The notes: generated by a model from the sequence alone, not told the origin. A stretch of DNA of 64,000 nt from Citreicella sp. C3M06 (GCF_018860705.1 NZ_JAHKQA010000039.1:1-64000); one strand, 5' to 3'. Numbered from the stretch's first letter, positions 53,301-62,863 are shown. Program-made: numbers and translations.

Positions 53301-54371
53301 TCAGGCGTCGACCAGCGCCACACAGGCTTTGGCATCCCAGCCAAAGCTCACGTCCATCCGCGGCTCTGGGCGCACACCCGAATGCCACGTGGGCTGCGAG
53401 ACCAGCACTTCGCCCAGCACGTCATGGTCCACCAAAACCTGGCAGCGCTCGCCGAGGTAGCTGATCTGCTTGACCCGGCCTGTGAACGGTTCGTCACCGG
53501 GAAGACCCAGACGGATGCGTTCAGGTCGAAGCGCGAGGCAGCCTTTGCCGGTCTCGGCCACCCCCGTACCGGCATGAACTGCGAAACGGTGGCCTGCGGC
53601 TTCGGCGATCAGGTGATCCCCGTCGCGGCCCGTCATCCGGGCTTCGATGCAATTGGATTTGCCAAGAAAGTTCGCCACAAACCGGGTGCGCGGCCAATCG
53701 TATAGCTCATTTGGCGCGCCCTCTTGCTGAATAGCCCCATCCTTGAGGATGACGATCCGGTCTGACATCGACAGCGCTTCGTCCTGATCATGCGTCACGT
53801 AGATGAACGTCACGCCAAGCCGCTCGTGCAGCGCTTTCAACTCCCACTGCAAATCGGCCCGCAGCTGCTTGTCCAGCGCCGAAAGCGGCTCGTCGAGCAG
53901 CAGCACGTCGGGCTTGAAGGACAGCGCCCGCGCCAGTGCGATGCGCTGTTGCTGGCCGCCCGACAGTTGTTGCGGCATGCGGTCGGCGAACTGTCCCATC
54001 TGCACCAGATCAAGGCACTCCGTGACCCGCTCGCGGATCGCGGCCTTGCTCCACTTGCGCACCCGCAAAGGGTAGCCGACATTTTCGGCAACGCTCATGG
54101 TCGGGAAAAGCGCGTAGCCTTGGAACACCATGGCCAAGCCCCGTTTCTCTGGCGGCAGTCGGGTAATGTCATCGCCCTTGGCATGCACGACGCCGCTATC
54201 AAGCGCAGTGAATCCGGCGATGGCCGAAAGCAGCGTGGACTTGCCCGACCCTGAAGGCCCGAGAAGGGTAAGGAACTCACCCTCCCGAATGTCGAGATTC
54301 ACGGCATCAAGTGCGCGGAAGTCGCCGTAGGTCTTGATGGCCTGGCGCACGGAGAGAATGGGTTCGGACAT
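53301..54371 (-). CDS. ABC transporter ATPase (PotA type)
   Basis: A 356-residue ATPase. Walker [10 protein letters not shown] near residue 38, Q-loop MVFQGYALFPTM, signature [15 protein letters not shown] near residue 135, Walker B VLLLDEPLSALD near 158, and a C-terminal TOBE domain from about 285. First gene of the leftward operon; the palindrome at 54472-54490 lies 100 bp upstream of its start. Confidence 0.93.
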   Translation of the reverse strand: MSEPILSVRQAIKTYGDFRALDAVNLDIREGEFLTLLGPSGSGKSTLLSAIAGFTALDSGVVHAKGDDITRLPPEKRGLAMVFQGYALFPTMSVAENVGYPLRVRKWSKAAIRERVTECLDLVQMGQFADRMPQQLSGGQQQRIALARALSFKPDVLLLDEPLSALDKQLRADLQWELKALHERLGVTFIYVTHDQDEALSMSDRIVILKDGAIQQEGAPNELYDWPRTRFVANFLGKSNCIEARMTGRDGDHLIAEAAGHRFAVHAGTGVAETGKGCLALRPERIRLGLPGDEPFTGRVKQISYLGERCQVLVDHDVLGEVLVSQPTWHSGVRPEPRMDVSFGWDAKACVALVDA

Positions 54372-54467
54372 TTTACAGCCTCCTGAACGTCAGTGCAAAG
54401 CTGTGAGCTCCGCTGTTGCCGTTAACAGAACAGCCCCCGCCGTCATGGTGAAATAAAAAATATCGGC

Positions 54468-55394
54468 TCAGGAATAATCTGTAGTTATTCCCCATGCGGC
54501 CATGGCCTCGGGATCGTTCAGCGCGTCGTGGACGAATTTCTGGAACTGCATGGCCACATGGGAGGTCGGAAAGAGGTTCGAGGTGACACCGTGCAGGCTC
54601 ACCGACATCGTTGGCTCGATCTCGCGTACGGCAATGCTGGGCCGAGCCACCCCCAGCAGCGCAAAGTTGTCGACCAGCGCAACCCCGGCCCCCGCGGCGA
54701 CCATCTCAAGCGCCGTCGAGGTGTGACGCACTTCGCAAAAGTAACGCCGCTCCATACCGTGCCTGCGATAGACTTCGTCGACCATCTGCCCCAACGGCGT
54801 GCCAGAACTATACGAGATATGCCGCACGTGGTTCAGATCGAGCACGTTTATACGCCGCGACGAGGCCAGATCATGCCCCTCTGGCATCGCGCAGACCATG
54901 CTGCCCGCAGCCATCGAGCGTACGTTCAACGCCGTGTGGCGGGGCAACGTGATCGAGAATCCAAGGTCGGCCCTGCCGCTGACAAGCTGCTGAATGATCT
55001 CGTCGACGCTGCCGAGTTCGATCGACAGCTGCACCCGAGGTCGCGTGCGGGTGAACTCGGTGATCAGTCGTGGCAACAGCACGTAGCCGATCGAAGGCGT
55101 TGCGATCACGCTGAGCTGTCCGACAGTCCCGCCGCGCAATTGGTTGATGATGCGGTCAACGCGCTTTTGCTGTGAAAACAGGTGCTGCGCCTCTTGGGCG
55201 ATGTGGAGTGCTTCGGGGGTCGGTGTCAGCCGCCCCTTTTCGCGCTTGAACAAGGGGAACCCCACAAGGTCTTCGATATGTCTGATCATGTTCGAAACCG
55301 CCGGCTGGCTTACCGACAGCACTTCGGCAGCGCCGGACGTGGTGCCGAGGTCGATCACCGCGCACAGCACTTCGAGTTGTCGCAATCGGATCAT
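54468..55394 (-). CDS. LysR-family regulator of the hydantoin-type locus
   Basis: A 308-residue regulator. MIRLRQLEVLCAVIDLGTTS starts the winged helix; AAEVLSVSQPAVSNMIRHIE near residues 22-41 is the recognition region. The effector domain follows (LSVIATPSIGYVLLPRLI near residue 93). It lies between the two oppositely directed operons, with a palindrome just upstream of its own start and another inside its 3' end, matching a role as joint regulator and autoregulator. Confidence 0.92.
   Translation of the reverse strand: MIRLRQLEVLCAVIDLGTTSGAAEVLSVSQPAVSNMIRHIEDLVGFPLFKREKGRLTPTPEALHIAQEAQHLFSQQKRVDRIINQLRGGTVGQLSVIATPSIGYVLLPRLITEFTRTRPRVQLSIELGSVDEIIQQLVSGRADLGFSITLPRHTALNVRSMAAGSMVCAMPEGHDLASSRRINVLDLNHVRHISYSSGTPLGQMVDEVYRRHGMERRYFCEVRHTSTALEMVAAGAGVALVDNFALLGVARPSIAVREIEPTMSVSLHGVTSNLFPTSHVAMQFQKFVHDALNDPEAMAAWGITTDYS
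54472..54490. promoter_or_regulatory. Candidate LysR box for the leftward operon
   Basis: GAATAA-TCTGTAG-TTATTC, perfect 6-bp arms (7 bp with the flanking G/C) with a 7-base spacer, inside the last codons of the LysR gene and 100 bp before the PotA-type gene. It shares arms and spacing with the site at 55398-55416. Confidence 0.6.
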
Positions 55395-55397
55395 AAC

Positions 55398-55416
55398 GAA
55401 TAACCTTGGATTATTT
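55398..55416. promoter_or_regulatory. Candidate LysR box for the rightward operon and lysR itself
   Basis: GAATAA-CCTTGGA-TTATTT, one mismatch from a perfect palindrome with 6-bp arms and a 7-base spacer, starting four bases upstream of the lysR start codon and 75 bases before the carbon-nitrogen hydrolase gene. It contains a T-N11-A core. Confidence 0.6.
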
Positions 55417-55491
55417 CTCCTGTAGGCTTTTTTATTTCCAGATGAAATTTGTCTTGTCTACCCTCCTCCCAAGATTTCGAAGGAGCAGGTA

Positions 55492-56427
55492 ATGAGCCGT
55501 AAAACCGTATTCGCCGTGGCCCAGATGGGCCCGGTCCATCTCAGCGACACAAAAGAAGCCACCGTTGCACGCCTGATCGAAATGCTGCGCGAAGCGCGGG
55601 GCCGCGGTGCGCGCTGGGTGACCTTCCCCGAATTGGCCCTGACCACGTTTTTCCCGCGCTACGTCTACGATGATCCCGCAGAATACGACCGATTTTACGA
55701 AGAAGGCTTCCCATCGCCCGCCATGGCACCCCTCTTTGACGAAGCCAGGAAGCTTGGCGTCGGCTTTTACCTTGGCTACGCCGAGAAGGTGACCGAGGGC
55801 GGCACGGTGCACCGGTTCAACACCTCGGTTCTGGTCTCGCCCGAGGGCGATCTGCTTGGCAAGTACCGCAAGATCCACCTGCCCGGCACCAAGGATCCGA
55901 TTGGAGACCCGGAATTCGAACACCTTGAAAAGCGGTATTTCGAGGTCGGCGACCTCGGGTTCCCGGTGTTCAAGTCCGATGTCGGCCGCATCGGCATGTG
56001 CATCTGCAACGACCGCCGCTGGCCGGAGACCTTCCGGGTCATGGCCCTGCGCGGTGCCGAGGTCTTCATGCTTGGCTACAACACCCCGACCCGCAACATC
56101 CACCACAATGAACCGGTGCACCTGCGCGAGCATCATCATCGCCTCAGCCTTGAATCCGCCGCCTACCAGAACGGTGCCTGGCTGATGGCAGCAGGCAAAT
56201 GCGGATCCGAAGATGGCTTCACCATGATCGGGGGCTCGGCCATTATCGCCCCCACCGGCGAAACCGTCACCCGCGCGGTCACCGAAGAGGACGAGGTGAT
56301 CTCGTACAACTGCGATCTGGAACTTGGGGACTACATCCGCCGCTCGGTGTTCAACTTCGCGAAACACCGCCGGATCGAGCATTACGGGCTGATCACGTCA
56401 CAGACCGGCGTGGAGATCGAAGAATGA
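55492..56427 (+). CDS. Carbon-nitrogen hydrolase (N-carbamoyl-amino-acid amidohydrolase-like)
   Basis: A 311-residue nitrilase-superfamily enzyme. The triad is Glu in WVTFPELALTTFF near residue 45, Lys in KYRKIHLPG near 125, and Cys in IGMCICNDRRWPETFRV near 170; the CNDRRWPET form is typical of N-carbamoyl-D-amino-acid hydrolases. GAAGGAG precedes the ATG. It would remove the carbamoyl group left after the hydantoinase step, giving an amino acid, CO2 and ammonia. First gene of the rightward operon. Confidence 0.92.
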   Translation: MSRKTVFAVAQMGPVHLSDTKEATVARLIEMLREARGRGARWVTFPELALTTFFPRYVYDDPAEYDRFYEEGFPSPAMAPLFDEARKLGVGFYLGYAEKVTEGGTVHRFNTSVLVSPEGDLLGKYRKIHLPGTKDPIGDPEFEHLEKRYFEVGDLGFPVFKSDVGRIGMCICNDRRWPETFRVMALRGAEVFMLGYNTPTRNIHHNEPVHLREHHHRLSLESAAYQNGAWLMAAGKCGSEDGFTMIGGSAIIAPTGETVTRAVTEEDEVISYNCDLELGDYIRRSVFNFAKHRRIEHYGLITSQTGVEIEE

Positions 56428-57101
56428 CCTATTCGCTCGCTGGACGTTGCCCCGATACCGGTCGCATCGGCTTTGCCGTCACCACGTCGTCGGTTGCCGT
56501 CGGCGCGCGCTGCGGGGCCGTGCTGCCCGGCTGCGTGGTTTTCTCGCAGGCCCGCACCGATCCGCGACTGCACCGCGTCGGCTTGCGCGCTTTCGAGCAG
56601 GGCTCTGACGCAGCTGGCGTGCTGGAGGCAATGCGCAGCGCCGCCCATGCCCCGCATTGGCGCCAGCTTGGCGTGCTGACCATGCAAGGCGACGGGGTCC
56701 ACCACACCGGGGACTCCTGCCTCGACCATACCGGCGGCCTCGTCGGAACCGATTGCCTTGCCATCGGCAATTTTCTTGGCAGCGCCGAGGTCCTGCCAGA
56801 GATGGTTCGCGGCTTCGAAGCGGCATCAGGGCCCCTTGAACTGCGGCTTCTGGCCGGGATGCTGGCGGGCGAAGCGGCGGGCAGCGAGCGTGATCCGCTG
56901 CAATCCGCATCCCTGGTCGTCATGGGCGCGGACGAGCTGAAGGATACCGACCTGCGCGTCGACGACTCCAAAACGCCCCTGCAAGATATGGCAGCGCTCT
57001 ACGCGGGCTGGGCGCCCAAGGCCGAGGCCTACAGGCTGCGCGCGATTGATCCGGACAGTGCGCCCGACTCGTCCGTTGTCGAGGGAAACAGACCGGCCTG
57101 A
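56424..57101 (+). CDS. DUF1028-family protein (second copy)
   Basis: A 225-residue DUF1028 protein, coupled to the hydrolase gene by ATGA. MTYSLAGRCPDTGRIGFAVT and SSVAVGARCGAVLPGCVVFSQ align with the first copy (49633-50394), including Thr2. DLRVDDSKTPLQDMAALYAGW near the C-terminus matches LRIDTSNGQAVEDLRALYGA there. The longer frame from 56199 is inside the upstream gene. Two copies, one per arm of the locus, suggest a role in the shared pathway; the reaction is unknown. Confidence 0.88.
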   Translation: MTYSLAGRCPDTGRIGFAVTTSSVAVGARCGAVLPGCVVFSQARTDPRLHRVGLRAFEQGSDAAGVLEAMRSAAHAPHWRQLGVLTMQGDGVHHTGDSCLDHTGGLVGTDCLAIGNFLGSAEVLPEMVRGFEAASGPLELRLLAGMLAGEAAGSERDPLQSASLVVMGADELKDTDLRVDDSKTPLQDMAALYAGWAPKAEAYRLRAIDPDSAPDSSVVEGNRPA

Positions 57102-57235
57102 ATTTGCGGCGCCCCCTCGACTTTCTCTCACACGAATACGAAGGGAGCGAAAAGCTCCCCGTAACGCGCGCGCAGCGTGGGATCCTCTGCGCGCGCCAGA
57201 TCCTGCGATCCCGAAACCAACAGTGGAGATTCCCG

Positions 57236-58081
57236 ATGACTTTCAAAATTACAACTCTGGCTTCGTCCTTGGTGCTTGGTCTCGCCGCCAGCGCTGCCTT
57301 TGCCGAAACCGCGGCCGAAATGGTCCCCGCGGATATCAGGGAAAAAGGCTACCTCTCGGTCGGCATCGAAAGCACCTATCCTCCGATGGCCTTCCGCAAC
57401 CCCGAGACCAACGAGCGCGCCGGCATCAACGTGTTGCTGGTGGACGCGCTTGGCGAGGTGCTTGATCTTGAAATCCGTTACGAAGACATGGGCTTCGAGC
57501 AGCTGATGACCTCGGTCGCCAGCGGTCGTATCGACATGATCGGCACCGCAATTTCGGACCTGCCGAGCCGACGCGAAACCATGTCCTTTGTCGATTACCT
57601 GTCGACCGGCGCACAACCCTTTGGCCTTGCCGCCACCGCCGCCGAATTGACCGAAAACGCCGATCTCTGCGGCCACGCGGTCGGGGCACCGCGGACCACC
57701 AGCTATCTGCCCTCGCTCGAAGCATGGAACGAGGAGCACTGCGTTGGCGCAGGGCTCGACGCGATGAACGTGCTGGGCACAGGCGGAGCAACAGACACCC
57801 GCCTTTCGCTGATGCAGGGACGTCTCGATGCGGGCATCCTCGGGCAGGAATACGTCGCCTACCTTATGGCGCAGGAGCCGGGCACTTTCGACAGCATCGG
57901 CGAACCGATCACGCGCACGCTTTTTGGTTTCGCCTTCGGCACCGAATACCTCGAACTGCGTGATGCGGTGGCACAGGGCGTGACCGAGATCATCGAGAAC
58001 GGCGCCTATGGGGCCGCGCTGGAAGCCTTCGGCATGGAAGCGCAGGCGCTGACCGAAGTTTCGATCGATCAGGGCACCTGA
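57236..58081 (+). CDS. ABC solute-binding protein, polar amino-acid type (family 3)
   Basis: A 281-residue receptor. Signal peptide about residues 1-23 (MTFKITTLASSLVLGLAAS, AFA before ETAAEM). KGYLSVGIESTYPPMAFRNP is the typical first segment of family 3 receptors, and RIDMIGTAISDLPSRRETMSF near residue 98 the second. GGAG precedes the ATG at 57236; the frame from 57104 has no signal peptide. It serves the permease and ATPase at 59110-60728. Confidence 0.91.
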   Translation: MTFKITTLASSLVLGLAASAAFAETAAEMVPADIREKGYLSVGIESTYPPMAFRNPETNERAGINVLLVDALGEVLDLEIRYEDMGFEQLMTSVASGRIDMIGTAISDLPSRRETMSFVDYLSTGAQPFGLAATAAELTENADLCGHAVGAPRTTSYLPSLEAWNEEHCVGAGLDAMNVLGTGGATDTRLSLMQGRLDAGILGQEYVAYLMAQEPGTFDSIGEPITRTLFGFAFGTEYLELRDAVAQGVTEIIENGAYGAALEAFGMEAQALTEVSIDQGT

Positions 58082-58084
58082 TCC

Positions 58085-59113
58085 ATGACGGCCCAGATCC
58101 TTGATGCGACCAAGATGCAGGCCGTGGTTTGGGGCAAGGCAGCAGGCGGAGCACCTTTCGCTTTGCGCGCGCAGCCCATCCCCCAACCCGGACCGGGAGA
58201 GGTGCGCCTACGCGTGGCGGCGGCGGCCCTCAACTATTCGGACCTGCTGCTGGCGCGCGGGCGTTACGCGCTTGCCAGCCCGGTCGCCGGGATCGAAGCC
58301 GCTGGTGAAATCGACGCACTGGGCCCCGATGTCACCGGCTGGAAGGTCGGTGACAGGGTCTGTGCGCTAAGTGATGGCGGGGCGCAGGCCGATTGGCTCT
58401 GCGCTCGCGCCGACCACCTGTTGCCTTGGCCTGAAAGGCTGGATGCGGCAGAAGCTGCCTGCCTTCCGGAAGCGATGGCCACGATCTGGTCCAATCTCGT
58501 CGATCTCGGAGGAATGTCGCGTGGCCAGACCTTGCTTGTTCATGGCGCTTCGGGCGGCATGGGCAGCTTTGCGGTCGAGGCTGGCCACGCGATGGGCCTG
58601 ACCGTGATTGCCTGCGCCAGCGCCTCGAAAACGGAGTTTGTCCGCAGCCTTGGCGCCGACCATGTGATCGACGGACGCGACGCCGAAGCCTGCGCCGCGA
58701 AGGTTCTCGCCCTGACAGGCGGGCACGGCGCCGACCTTATCCTTGACGTCATGGGAGGCTCGCACCTGACCGCCAACGTCACCGCCGCCGCAATGGACGG
58801 GCGGATCGCGCTCATCGGCCTGATGGGCGGCCCCGAGGCGCAGGCACCGCTCGGCCGGATGATGGCCAAGCGGCTGACACTGTTTACCACTTCGCTGCGC
58901 GATCGCCCGGTTTCGGCCAAGGCCCGGATCATCAGCGGTGCCCGGCAGGACCTGCTGCCGCTGGTCGAGACGGGCGCGCTCACACCGCGTATCGCACGGC
59001 GCTTTCCCCTTGCAGAGGTTGCACAGGCGCACCGCTTCATGGAAAGCCGAGGCCACCTCGGAAAGATCGTCCTCGAAACACAGACACATTCCGACAGGAC
59101 CCCAGACACATGA
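58085..59113 (+). CDS. MDR-family NADPH:quinone oxidoreductase-like protein
   Basis: A 342-residue medium-chain dehydrogenase/reductase without zinc-site cysteines. GPGEVRLRVAAAALNYSDLLLARG near residue 37 and the nucleotide-binding GASGGMGSFAVEAGHAMG near residue 157 are typical of the quinone-oxidoreductase branch. It lies inside the transporter operon, starting three bases after the receptor stop, and overlaps the permease gene (ATGA). It probably reduces an enoyl or carbonyl group formed from the imported compound. Confidence 0.88.
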   Translation: MTAQILDATKMQAVVWGKAAGGAPFALRAQPIPQPGPGEVRLRVAAAALNYSDLLLARGRYALASPVAGIEAAGEIDALGPDVTGWKVGDRVCALSDGGAQADWLCARADHLLPWPERLDAAEAACLPEAMATIWSNLVDLGGMSRGQTLLVHGASGGMGSFAVEAGHAMGLTVIACASASKTEFVRSLGADHVIDGRDAEACAAKVLALTGGHGADLILDVMGGSHLTANVTAAAMDGRIALIGLMGGPEAQAPLGRMMAKRLTLFTTSLRDRPVSAKARIISGARQDLLPLVETGALTPRIARRFPLAEVAQAHRFMESRGHLGKIVLETQTHSDRTPDT

Positions 59114-59955
59114 CCTTGCCCCCCAACCCCTATGCCGATCTGCCGGTCGTCCACCGTCGCTACCATGGTCGCTACCTGTCGGCGGCGCTGATCCTTTTGG
59201 CGCTCGGCGGCATCGCTTACGGCTTTGCCGTCGGCAAGATCGAGTGGAGCTACGTCGGCCGCTTTCTGACCGTACCCGCCATCATGAGCGGCCTCGTGAA
59301 TACCGTGATCATGTCGATCCTCGCAATGCTGATCGGCATCGCTCTGGGCGTGATCTTTGCGATCATGCGCCTGTCGAGCAACCCTGTGCTCAGCTGGTCC
59401 TCGCGCGGCTACGTCTGGTTCTTCCGCGCCGTGCCAGTGCTGCTGCAACTGCTGATCTGGTTCAACCTCGCGCTTATCTTCCCAAGCATCGCCATTCCCG
59501 GCGTCTTTTCAATATCGACCGTCGATCTGATGACACCCTTCGTCGCCACCTTGCTCGGTCTTGGCATCCAGCAAGGGGCCTATACCTCCGAAGTGGTGCG
59601 CGCCGGCCTCATGTCAGTGGATCGCGGCCAGTATGAAGCTGCGCAGTCCATCGGGATGCCGCAGTTGCAATGCCTGCGCCGCATCGTGATCCCGCAGGCC
59701 ATGCGTGTGATCGTGCCGCCGATCGGCAACGAATGGATCGGCATGGTCAAGCTGACCTCGCTGGCTTCGGTCATCCAGTATTCCGAGATCCTGCACTCTG
59801 CACAGAATATCTATTACGCCAATGCGCGGGTGATCGAGCTGCTGATCGTGGCCTCGATCTGGTACCTGCTCATCGTCACCATCATGAGCATCCTGCAAAG
59901 CCGCATCGAAAAATTCTACGCCAAGGGCGTCCGCCAGCACGGGAGCAGGACATGA
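59110..59955 (+). CDS. Polar amino-acid-type ABC permease (HisM/GlnP type)
   Basis: A 281-residue permease with about five membrane segments. [23 protein letters not shown] near residue 57 and the loop [26 protein letters not shown] near residue 175 are family marks. Only one permease gene is present, so it probably works as a homodimer. It overlaps both neighbours by four bases. Confidence 0.92.
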   Translation: MTLPPNPYADLPVVHRRYHGRYLSAALILLALGGIAYGFAVGKIEWSYVGRFLTVPAIMSGLVNTVIMSILAMLIGIALGVIFAIMRLSSNPVLSWSSRGYVWFFRAVPVLLQLLIWFNLALIFPSIAIPGVFSISTVDLMTPFVATLLGLGIQQGAYTSEVVRAGLMSVDRGQYEAAQSIGMPQLQCLRRIVIPQAMRVIVPPIGNEWIGMVKLTSLASVIQYSEILHSAQNIYYANARVIELLIVASIWYLLIVTIMSILQSRIEKFYAKGVRQHGSRT

Positions 59956-60728
59956 CCGCCACCCCAATCGTCGCCTCTTACGGGCTCGAGAAATATTTCG
60001 GCACCTTTCATGCGCTCAAAGGTATCGATCTTGCGGTGCAGAAAGGCGAGGTCCTCTGCATCATCGGCCCCTCGGGTTCGGGCAAGAGCACCTTTCTGCG
60101 CTGCATCAACCAGCTTGAAACAGTCAGCGGTGGACAGCTGGTGGTGGCCGGTGATCTTGTCGGGTATCGCCGCGACGGTGACCGCCTGCGTGAGCTCACT
60201 GACCGCGAAATCGCCCGGCAGCGGCTGAAAACGGCAATGGTCTTCCAGCGTTTCAACCTCTTTCCGCACAAGACCGCGCTGGAGAACGTCACCGAGGGCC
60301 CGATCCAGGTGCTGCGCCACTCCCGAGCCAAAGCCCGTACAAAAGCTGAGGATCTGCTGACCAAGGTCGGGCTTGGGCAGAAGTTGCATGCCTATCCCTC
60401 CGAGCTTTCGGGTGGCCAGCAACAACGTGTCGCCATCGCACGCGCGCTGGCGATGGAGCCCGAGGTGCTGCTTTTTGACGAGCCCACGTCGGCGCTTGAC
60501 CCCGAACTGGTAGGCGAGGTTCTGAACGTGATGCGCAGCCTCGCCGAGACCGGCATCACCATGATCATCGTGACACACGAACTTGGGTTTGCACGAGACG
60601 TGGCGCATCGGGTCCTGTTCATGGATCATGGTGAAGTGGTGGAAACCGGCACGCCCGAACAGGTGCTCAGCTCACCAACGGAACCGCGGACGCGTGCCTT
60701 CATCTCGGCAGTGCGATCACACGGCTAA
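59952..60728 (+). CDS. Polar amino-acid-type ABC ATPase (GlnQ/HisP type)
   Basis: A 258-residue ATPase. Walker [19 protein letters not shown] near residue 38, Q-loop [17 protein letters not shown], signature [15 protein letters not shown] near 155, Walker [20 protein letters not shown] near 178. Start overlaps the permease stop. It completes the rightward importer. Confidence 0.93.
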   Translation: MTATPIVASYGLEKYFGTFHALKGIDLAVQKGEVLCIIGPSGSGKSTFLRCINQLETVSGGQLVVAGDLVGYRRDGDRLRELTDREIARQRLKTAMVFQRFNLFPHKTALENVTEGPIQVLRHSRAKARTKAEDLLTKVGLGQKLHAYPSELSGGQQQRVAIARALAMEPEVLLFDEPTSALDPELVGEVLNVMRSLAETGITMIIVTHELGFARDVAHRVLFMDHGEVVETGTPEQVLSSPTEPRTRAFISAVRSHG

Positions 60729-60847
60729 TCGAAGGATGCTGCTAGATGAGCAGGATCGCAGATTGCTTCGTTTTCCCTGTCACACAAGGCGCAACGATGC
60801 CCCGGAAAATCCATCCCATACTTAACTCTCACTCTTAGGAGCCCACC

Positions 60848-61192
60848 ATGAATATCACACGTATCGAACCCGGCGCACGTATGAGCCAGGCTGTCGTGCA
60901 CAACGGCACGATTTATCTTGCGGGTCAGGTCGGCGAAGGCGCTGATGTGACCGAACAGAGCAAGGCTGCCCTCCTTGAGGCAGAGCGCCTCCTTGCCGTT
61001 GCTGGCTCGGACAAATCGCATATTCTCTCGGCCACCATCTGGCTTTCCGACATGTCTCTGTTTGCCGAAATGAACGCGGTCTGGGACGCATGGGTAGACC
61101 CGGCCAATCCCCCTGCTCGCGCCTGCGGTGAGGCCAAGCTTGCAACACCTGACTATCTGGTGGAATTCATGATTGTTGCAGCCGTCTCCTGA
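60848..61192 (+). CDS. RidA-family (YjgF) protein
   Basis: A 114-residue RidA-family enzyme. TIYLAGQVGEGADVTEQSKAAL and the arginine-containing PPARACGEAKLATPDYLVEF near residue 90 fit the family, whose members hydrolyse reactive enamines and imines. AGGAG precedes the ATG. It is 119 bp after the ATPase gene and before a hairpin terminator, so probably the last gene of the operon. Its presence suggests that the pathway makes an imine or enamine. Confidence 0.9.
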   Translation: MNITRIEPGARMSQAVVHNGTIYLAGQVGEGADVTEQSKAALLEAERLLAVAGSDKSHILSATIWLSDMSLFAEMNAVWDAWVDPANPPARACGEAKLATPDYLVEFMIVAAVS

Positions 61193-61202
61193 TCAGACCC
61201 AC

Positions 61203-61229
61203 GGGGGCGAGCAAAGCAACAGCGCCCCC
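61203..61229 (+). terminator. Terminator-like hairpin after ridA
   Basis: GGGGGCG / CGCCCCC, a 7-bp stem with a 13-base loop, 10 bases after the ridA stop, followed by a moderately T-rich stretch (cttccatcttc). Confidence 0.5.
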
Positions 61230-61589
61230 CTTCCATCTTCTGCCCCAACGGACGCCCGCCAGCGTTGTCACCAGGCTCAGCACCCATCCCATTGCTGTGC
61301 GGGGGCCGGGTGCTTATCGATTAAGTCAGCGCCATAGTTCGAAACGGTACACCGGCTGCGATCCGGTAGCGTCCGAGGCTGTTGTTTAATTTCATCGACG
61401 CTGCCGGTGCCGGGCGGGGTGGCCATCGAGGTATCTGCTCGAGGCGGTACATCGCGGCGTCAACCGGCCCCACACGCGGATCATGCGGCGCATGGCCTTG
61501 CCGGCCGGTGGTTAACCAAAACGACAATGGGCCTGTCCGGGCTTTTGGCCATGCCCGACAGGGCGATTTGCTGCGCAGCTTCGCCTAGG
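61230..61589. other. Intergenic region before the IS remnant
   Basis: About 360 bases with no supported gene. Short frames in several phases; possibly further mobile-element remains. Confidence 0.4.
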
Positions 61590-62450
61590 AAGTCCTGCAG
61601 CTGATGATGTCGACGGCTTGCTTGGTGCTGGATGGCATGAACGGGCTAATCGGCGTACAACGTGGCGCAATGGCCAGCGCGACAGGGCGCTGGACCCCCG
61701 TCTCCGCGGAACCTGCGGCTGCCCAAGCTACCGCAGGGCAGCGATTTTCCGGGCGTCCTCGCGGTGCGCAAGACGTCCGGGCAGGCGTTGGGTGCCGTCA
61801 TTCAGGAAGCCCAGATCAGCGACGCCTCGACACGGCCCAGTGCAGGCCATGGGGCTGGTCGGCCTTTCGAAAGGCACGGTCTCGAAGCGCTGCAAAGACA
61901 TCGGTGAACGGGTCGGCGCGTTCCGGAACCGACCGCTCGCGGGCGAATGGCCCTTTGTCCGGCTGGATGGAACCTGTCTTAAACAACGGCCGGGCGGCCG
62001 CATCGTCTCGGTCGCGGCCACGATCGCCGTGGCGTCCAACACCGAAAGCGGCAGGGAAATCATCCGCTAGGGGCTGAGGTCGCCCGAGGCCGAGCCCGCC
62101 TGGATAAAGTTCCTGCGATCCTGAAAGCCCACGGCCTCGACGGGCTAAAACTGGTGGTCAGCGACGCTCATACGGGTCTGAAAGGGGCTATCGCGCGGGT
62201 CTTCGAGGCAAGATGGCGGCGATGCCGCGTTCCTTGGATGCGCAACGCCTTGGCCCATGTTTCACGCGGTCAGCACAGGGTCGTTACCGCCGCGATCCGC
62301 CAGGCCTCCGGGCGACCGGGCCGCTCATGCCGCCGGAACAGGGCCCCGGGTGGCCCAAACGCGCCGATCTCATGGACAACACTGACCATGGCCTGCTGGC
62401 CTGACCTATCCCCGCCCCCGCTGGCTCAGGCCGCACAGCACGACCCCGGT
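61590..62450 (+). pseudogene. IS256-family transposase remnant, frameshifted
   Basis: Pieces of an IS256-type (Mutator-like) transposase occur in order but in different frames: TTWRNGQRDRALDPRL near 61660, the central run LVGLSKGTVSKRCKDIGERVG with WPFVRLDGTCLKQRPGGRIV in one frame (61850-62070), then LKLVVSDAHTGLKGAIARVF and MRNALAHVSRGQHRVVTAAIRQA in another (62150-62310). The C-terminal end is garbled and cut. The catalytic Asp in RLDGT is present, but the gene cannot make a full protein. Confidence 0.8.
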
Positions 62451-62863
62451 TGACCACCCCCCTCTCATGAGGGGCAGGGCAAACCGCGTCCTGCGTCCTT
62501 GTCGGGCAACGAAACAAGAAGGACAAACGCCGCGTCGGCAGCGTCGGGTTCGGCGGGCAGACGGCGCCCTAGGCTGCCTTGCTGATCCGCCTCGCGCCGC
62601 AACGAGGCCTCGATTCTGCGGGTGATGGGGGCAGGCCGGTTCGAGCAGACCGACGACCGGCAGACCTCGAGCCGCGACAGGATGCTCGAGGCCTTCGCCA
62701 AGATCGATAAAGAGGAAATCGGCCCGCGCCTCAACATAACCATGAAAGCCACCTGATCATGACCTCAGGCGAACTCGCAATTTACACCAGCTTGACGGAC
62801 GTGACCCGATCCAGCCGGCCTGCAACCGATGCACGTCGATGCCACACCGCGCCACGAACGCAA
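62451..62863. other. Intergenic region between IS256 and mocR remnants
   Basis: No supported gene. A short plus-strand open stretch ending near 62756 (EAFAKIDKEEIGPRLNITM) looks protein-like but was not recognised. Confidence 0.35.
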
